A stretch of 64,000 nucleotides of DNA, from positions 62,001-126,000 of the forward strand of contig NZ_BONF01000001.1 of the NCBI RefSeq assembly GCF_016862575.1, given 5' to 3'. This stretch comes from Catellatospora bangladeshensis. GTDB lineage: Bacteria > Actinomycetota > Actinomycetes > Mycobacteriales > Micromonosporaceae. Each line of letters begins with the position of its first letter. Within the stretch, counting starts at the first letter, position 1. Of this stretch, positions 60,037-64,000 are shown piece after piece. A model generated the notes under the pieces. That model was not told the origin of the DNA and searched no databases. It saw only the letters and a program-made list of their open reading frames with translations. The translations under genes were made by a program, and so were the position numbers.

Positions 60037-60098
60037 GGGTGACGCCCGCGTCGGGGGTGACGCCGCGTAGGCGTGACGCCTGCGTCGGGGTGAGGTCG
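60031..60098. repeat. 17-bp tandem repeat, four copies
   Basis: Units GCGTAGGGGTGACGCCC, GCGTCGGGGGTGACGCC, GCGTAGGCGTGACGCCT and GCGTCGGGGTGAGGTCG at 17-base steps, beginning inside the last codons and stop of the monooxygenase gene. Confidence 0.82.
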
Positions 60099-60135
60099 GG
60101 GTGACCGGCCGGCCCACGGCCTTGGCTGGCGGGCC

Positions 60136-60200
60136 ATGATCGCGGTCTCGTGTCCGAAGGTGCGCTCTGACCTCACCTTCGGACACGAGAGGGCGATCAT
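60136..60200. repeat. 65-bp GATC-ended palindromic element, copy 4
   Basis: ATGATCGCGGTCTCGTGTCC opens, GGACACGAGAGGGCGATCAT closes; the near-perfect inner arms extend to CGAAGGTG / CACCTTCG. Lies 150 bases before the LacI gene. Confidence 0.88.
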
Positions 60201-60349
60201 GGTCGGCGCTGCGCGGTGGGAGCGGTATCCGTCGTTGCGGTGGGCGGTGGTGGGACCCGCGCGGAGGGGTCTGACCTGGGCTTTCCGAGTGTGCAACGGG
60301 TTGCGGGCGGTGGGTTGGTTTTTGCACTGGTTGCTGTAAGATTCCCGGG

Positions 60350-61360
60350 GTGACGACGAGCAGGCTTGCGGCGGTGGCGAAGTTCGCGGGAGTGTCCGAG
60401 GCGACCGTGAGCCGGGTGCTGCGCGGCAAGCCGGGGGTCTCCCAGGCGACGCGCGACGCGGTGCTCACCGCGCTGGACGTGTTCGGGTTCGCGCGGCCGG
60501 AGCCGGTGCGCAGCGAGCGGGCCCGGCTCATCGGGCTGGTCGTGCCCGATCTCAGCAACCCCATCTTCCCGGCGTTCGCCGAGGTCATCGGGGTGTCGCT
60601 GATCCAGCGCGGGCTGGTGCCGGTGCTGTGCACGCGCACCTCCGACGGGGTGTCCGAGGCGCACTACATCGAGATGCTGCTGGCGCAGCAGGTCGGCGGG
60701 ATCGTCTTCGTGGGCAGCAGCTACGCCGACGCCGGCCCGGCCGCGATCAAGCAGCTCACCGAGCGCAAGCTGCCGATAGTGCTGATCAACGCGGCGGACG
60801 AGAACCTCGGCGTCGCGCGCATCTGCGTGGACGACGCGGGCGCTGCCGAGCAGGCGCTGACGCACCTGGCGGGCCTGGGGCACGAGAAGATCGGCCTGAT
60901 CCTCGGCCCGGTCGGGCACGTGCCGTCGGCGCGCAAGCTGGCCGGGTTCGCCAGGTTCTGGGAGGAGCGGGGGGAGACCCGCTGGCGGCGCTGGGTCGAC
61001 CACACCGTGTTCACCGTCGAGGGCGGCCGCGGCGCGGCGAACCGGCTGCTCGCGGCGGGGGTGACCGGCCTGGTCTGCGCCAGTGACGCGCTCGCGCTGG
61101 GCGCCGTGCGCGCGGTGCGCAAGCAGGGCCTGGACGTGCCTGGCGACGTGTCCGTGGTCGGCTTCGACGACTCGACCTTCATGGGCGTCACCGACCCGCC
61201 GCTGACCACGGTACGCCAGCCGGTCCGCGCCATGGCCGGCGCCGCCGTGCTCTCGCTGCTCCAGCAGCTGGAGGGCCGCCCGGCGGCGTCCGAAGAGGTC
61301 CTCTTCGACCCCGAACTCATCGTCCGCAGCACCACCGGCCCGTGCCCCGTCGCAGCCTGA
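60350..61360 (+). CDS. LacI-family transcriptional regulator
   Basis: 336 residues from GTG 60350. HTH about 3-50: RLAAVAKFAGVSEATVSRVL then GKPGVSQATRDAVLTALD, with the hinge helix; a type-1 periplasmic-binding fold follows (60-330: LIGLVVPDLSNPIFPAFAEV, GHEKIGLILG, VSVVGFDDSTFMGVTDPPL). It should repress sugar genes until a sugar binds; the ABC importer starting at 61817 is the natural target. A TTGCA-CTGGT-TGC stretch (60321-60333) lies just before its start, a possible self-operator. Confidence 0.93.
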   Translation: MTTSRLAAVAKFAGVSEATVSRVLRGKPGVSQATRDAVLTALDVFGFARPEPVRSERARLIGLVVPDLSNPIFPAFAEVIGVSLIQRGLVPVLCTRTSDGVSEAHYIEMLLAQQVGGIVFVGSSYADAGPAAIKQLTERKLPIVLINAADENLGVARICVDDAGAAEQALTHLAGLGHEKIGLILGPVGHVPSARKLAGFARFWEERGETRWRRWVDHTVFTVEGGRGAANRLLAAGVTGLVCASDALALGAVRAVRKQGLDVPGDVSVVGFDDSTFMGVTDPPLTTVRQPVRAMAGAAVLSLLQQLEGRPAASEEVLFDPELIVRSTTGPCPVAA

Positions 61361-61461
61361 CCAGCCGTCCGGCATGACCGCCCGTTCCCGCGCGACCGCC
61401 CGCAGGGCGACCGCCCGGGTCGGCATCGTCGTCGCGTGCGTCGCGGCCCGCCGACCGGGCA

Positions 61462-61538
61462 TGATCGTCCGACTTGCCTGGCACCTGGGCGTAAGCGCGT
61501 GCAAGATACGCCCGAGTGCCAGGCAACTCGGACGATCA
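61462..61538. repeat. 77-base palindromic element
   Basis: Outer arms TGATCGTCCGA and TCGGACGATCA, next arms TTGCCTGGCAC and GTGCCAGGCAA, inner GGGCG and CGCCC. Built like the 65-bp elements (GATC near the ends, long hairpin) but with a different sequence. Confidence 0.75.
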
Positions 61539-61615
61539 AGGGCGGGCGGCGGCGGGGCGATCTAGCGATCGCGCTGGTCGCGCCCTTCTTGGTCGATCAT
61601 ATCGATGCGTCACGA

Positions 61616-61635
61616 ACTTGCGGTGCAGTGCAAGT
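61616..61635. promoter_or_regulatory. Candidate LacI operator upstream of sugar-binding gene
   Basis: ACTTGC and GCAAGT inverted arms around eight bases; symmetric half-sites of TTGC type are usual for LacI-family proteins. About 180 bases before the ATG at 61817. Confidence 0.5.
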
Positions 61636-61816
61636 AGATGGCAAAGCTGCGATCACGTTTTTGCGTCATCCTCTGGACTTCCGGGCGCGAGCGCGCCTAT
61701 CCTTCTGTCCACGCCACGGCGCTTAACCCCCGAGCGACGTGGCAGCAATGCGCAATTAACAACCGGCGCGCTGGTCGTGGCCGGTGCCGTGTGCATACAG
61801 AAGGGAACGGAACCCC

Positions 61817-63175
61817 ATGAACCGACGCATGTTCGGCAGGTCCCTGGCGGTGGCGCTGGTGGCCGGCACGACGCTGCTCGGCGCCGCCTGTGCCGGCGAG
61901 GAGCCGGAGACCCCCAGCGGTCCGGTCACCATCACCGTCAACGGCATGCCGCCCGCGACCGACGCCGTGAACCGCGCCAACTTCGAGGCCGACGTCAAGG
62001 CGTTCGAGGCGAAGTACCCGAACATCAAGATCGACGCCAAAGAGGGGTTCATGGACCCCCAGCAGTTCGCCACCAAGCTGGCCGGCGGGCAGCTCGAGGA
62101 CGTCTTCTACGTCTACCTGACCGACCCGGCCGCGCTGATCGCCAAGCGCCAGGTGCAGGACATCTCGGCGCAGCTGGCCGAGTTCCCGGCGGTCAAGGAC
62201 ATCAAGCCGGACCTGATGAAGGTCTTCACCGACTCCGCGGGCAAGGTCTACGGCGTGCCGGTGGCCAACTACTCGCTGGGCCTGGTCTACAACCGGACGC
62301 TGTTCGCCAAGGCCGGTCTCGACCCGGCCAGCCCGCCGAAGACCTGGGAAGAGGTCCGCGAGGCGGCCAAGAAGATCACGGCGCTGGGCAACGGCGTCGT
62401 CGGCTACGGCGACTACAGCAAGAACAACACCGGCGGCTGGCACTTCACCGCCGAGATCTACTCGATCGGCGGCGACGTCGCGGTCAAGGACGGCGACACC
62501 TGGAAGGCCGCCTTCAACAACGACAAGGGCAAGCAGGTCCTCCAGCAGCTCAAGGACATGCGCTGGACGGACGACACGATGGGCCAGCGCCAGCTGCTGG
62601 AGTGGGCCGACCTGCTGCAGATGATGGCCTCCGGCAAGCTCGGCATGTACGTCGGCTCGGCGGACAACTTCCCCGTCATCGTGAACCAGTACAAGGCCAA
62701 GTACGAGGACTTCGGCCTGGGCGGCATCCCCGGCGGCCAGGGCACGCTCGGCGGCGGCGACGGCTACATGTTCAAGGCCGGCCTCAGCCCGGAGAAGATC
62801 AAGGCTGGTCTGACCTGGCTGTCGTTCAAGGGCGGCGCGCTCGACCCGTCCCGCATCGCGGCCGACAACGAGAAGGCCGCCGCCAAGGGCCAGCCCGTGG
62901 GCCTGCCGCAGCCGAACATCTGGACCGGCGACTCGCTGGCCAAGTGGGAGGAGGCGACCAAGAAGTTCGCCAACATCCCGTCGGAGAACTTCGGTCCCTT
63001 CCTGGCCACCGCCACCACGATCCCGCTGAAGCTCGAGCCGCCGCTGGCCCAGCAGATCTACGCGGTGCTCGACACGGCGATGCAGAAGGTGCTGACCGAC
63101 AAGAACGCCGACGTCAACGCGCTGCTCGCCGACGCGGAGAAGCAGGTCAACCAGATCCTGACCGCCGTCAAGTGA
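61817..63175 (+). CDS. Sugar ABC transporter substrate-binding lipoprotein (CUT1)
   Basis: 452 residues from ATG 61817. Lipoprotein signal MNRRMFGRSLAVALVAG with lipobox GAAC (Cys25). Extracellular solute-binding protein family 1: FEADVKAFEAKYPNIKID, GVPVANYSLGLVYNRTLFAK, TWEEVREAAKKIT and a Trp-rich binding cleft (NNTGGWHFTAEIYSIGG). CUT1 binders take up oligosaccharides. It starts an operon with the permease behind it; a hairpin between them would make the binding protein in excess. The LacI regulator upstream is the likely switch. Confidence 0.92.
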   Translation: MNRRMFGRSLAVALVAGTTLLGAACAGEEPETPSGPVTITVNGMPPATDAVNRANFEADVKAFEAKYPNIKIDAKEGFMDPQQFATKLAGGQLEDVFYVYLTDPAALIAKRQVQDISAQLAEFPAVKDIKPDLMKVFTDSAGKVYGVPVANYSLGLVYNRTLFAKAGLDPASPPKTWEEVREAAKKITALGNGVVGYGDYSKNNTGGWHFTAEIYSIGGDVAVKDGDTWKAAFNNDKGKQVLQQLKDMRWTDDTMGQRQLLEWADLLQMMASGKLGMYVGSADNFPVIVNQYKAKYEDFGLGGIPGGQGTLGGGDGYMFKAGLSPEKIKAGLTWLSFKGGALDPSRIAADNEKAAAKGQPVGLPQPNIWTGDSLAKWEEATKKFANIPSENFGPFLATATTIPLKLEPPLAQQIYAVLDTAMQKVLTDKNADVNALLADAEKQVNQILTAVK

Positions 63176-63180
63176 GGCGA

Positions 63181-63223
63181 GGAGGGGTCCCTGGCAGCTC
63201 GCGGGGTTGCCGGGGACCCCTCC
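63181..63223 (+). terminator. Intercistronic hairpin in the sugar ABC operon
   Basis: GGAGGGGTCCCTGGCA pairs with TGCCGGGGACCCCTCC (16 bp with a wobble pair, 11-base loop), five bases past the stop of the binding protein. Such stems after binding-protein genes usually damp read-through or guard the upstream mRNA, giving more binding protein than permease. Confidence 0.7.
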
Positions 63224-63270
63224 GGATCAGGTAGACCGGTGGCCCGCACCAGCAGGAGAGGAAGCAGACG

Positions 63271-64000
63271 ATGACGGTGATCGCGCCGGAGCAGGCGGCG
63301 TCGACGGCACGGGGGAGCGGTGGGCGCGACGTTGCGCCCGCGGGGCCGGGTCCGGCCCGGATGGCCAGGCTGCGCCGCAAGATCGGCGACAACCTGCAGG
63401 CGTACGCGTTCCTCGCGGCGGGCCTGCTGTGCTTCGGCCTGTTCTCCTGGTGGCCGCTGGTCAAGGGCATCGTGCTCAGCTTCCAGCAGGACAACTTCGT
63501 CACCGACCCGATCTGGGTCGGGTTCGACAACTACCGGGCGGTGCTGGACGACCCGCTGTTCGGCACGGCGTGGCTGAACACGCTGGAGTTCACCGGGCTG
63601 GCGCTGCTGTTCGGCTTCGCGGTGCCGTTCGTGATGGCGCTGGTCATCAACGAGTTCCGGCACGCCAAGGGCTTCTTCCGGTTCGCCGTCTACCTGCCGG
63701 TGATGCTGCCGCCGATCGTCAGCGTGCTGCTCTGGCAGTACTTCTACGATCCCGGCACCGGCCTGTTCAACGCGGTCCTGTCGGGCGTCGGGCTGCCCAC
63801 CTCCGACTGGACGCAGTCGCCGAAGATGGCGATGATCTCGCTGGTGCTGGTCTCGACCTGGGCCAACATGGGCGGCGCGACCATCATGTACCTGGCCGGG
63901 CTGGCCGGCATCCCCGGCGAGCTGTACGAGGCCGCCGAGCTTGACGGCGCGTCGATCTGGCAGCGCGTGCGGCACGTGACGATCCCGCAGATGCGCTTCA
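63271..64000 (+). CDS. Sugar ABC transporter permease, CUT1 first subunit (partial)
   Basis: 243 residues in the window; the frame runs off the end. After a 40-residue polar N-terminus come helices at about 44-64, 98-118, 130-155, 185-210 and beyond. The EAA loop is visible as YEAAELDGASIWQRVRHVTI, the site that docks to the ATPase (often shared MsiK). MalF/UgpA-type. RBS AGGAGAGGAAG precedes the ATG at 63271. The second permease should follow outside the window. Confidence 0.93.
   Translation, partial: MTVIAPEQAASTARGSGGRDVAPAGPGPARMARLRRKIGDNLQAYAFLAAGLLCFGLFSWWPLVKGIVLSFQQDNFVTDPIWVGFDNYRAVLDDPLFGTAWLNTLEFTGLALLFGFAVPFVMALVINEFRHAKGFFRFAVYLPVMLPPIVSVLLWQYFYDPGTGLFNAVLSGVGLPTSDWTQSPKMAMISLVLVSTWANMGGATIMYLAGLAGIPGELYEAAELDGASIWQRVRHVTIPQMRF

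Larger units (their letters stand above)
61361..61816. promoter_or_regulatory. Regulatory region between LacI gene and sugar ABC operon
   Basis: 456 bases without a gene. It holds the 77-base palindrome at 61462-61538 and, at 61616-61635, ACTTGC-GGTGCAGT-GCAAGT, a 20-bp LacI-like inverted repeat. The stretch 61590-61700 is less G/C-rich and probably contains the promoter. Confidence 0.55.

Overview
The window is high-GC, gene-dense actinobacterial chromosome. GTG starts, ATGA/GTGA stop-start overlaps, probable leaderless promoters, SARP, XRE-DUF5753/DUF397 and roadblock genes, and many secreted glycosidases point to a filamentous actinomycete. The dispersed palindromes (65-bp GATC-ended elements, and the GTTAAGAAGGGCACC type near 10.67 kb) make me favour Micromonosporaceae, which I infer from memory and not from any search. 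There is no transposase, prophage, CRISPR array or rRNA.

Layout. 0-11.2 kb: tail of a LuxR-type regulator, a lipoprotein, a xylose-type ABC importer (binding protein, ATPase, permease, minus strand), a self-regulated MerR gene, an M23 peptidase, a cytochrome P450, pyruvate phosphate dikinase and a small VOC protein. 11.2-21.2 kb: a five-module GH9 cellulase behind two CebR-like boxes; a DUF1996/DUF4142 pair divergent from a candidate redox operon (membrane ferredoxin fusion, FAD reductase, lipoprotein); a GH16 glucanase with its own palindromic box. 21.2-31.6 kb: an RHH-type regulator with an 8-bp iterated operator coupled to an unknown protein, dGTPase, a membrane protein, DnaG and its coupled partner, a DrrA-type ABC exporter, a degenerate EboE-like protein, tRNA-Asn and tRNA-Met.

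31.6-47.7 kb: small lipoprotein, three methyltransferases, a SARP regulator fused by stop-start overlap to a decayed PHP phosphatase, pectinesterase, WYL regulator, a PCD-VOC fusion, a tandem glycine riboswitch driving gcvH-glyA, a GH3/beta-lactamase-family pair and a GH87-like glucanase. 47.7-64 kb: GGDEF-EAL protein, amino-acid binding protein, a four-gene roadblock/DUF4388 cluster with no GTPase, an XRE-DUF5753 plus two DUF397 module, M50 protease, a second PCD-VOC fusion, a TetR/flavin monooxygenase divergon with twin operators, and a LacI-regulated sugar ABC importer cut by the window end.

The genes group into polysaccharide degradation with LacI-type boxes (GH9, GH16, pectinesterase, GH3, GH87 and two sugar importers), housekeeping replication and nucleotide genes, and small regulatory or signalling modules. 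The least explained items are the iteron-controlled two-gene module, the EboE-like pseudoenzyme, the GTPase-less roadblock cluster and the 65-bp palindrome family.
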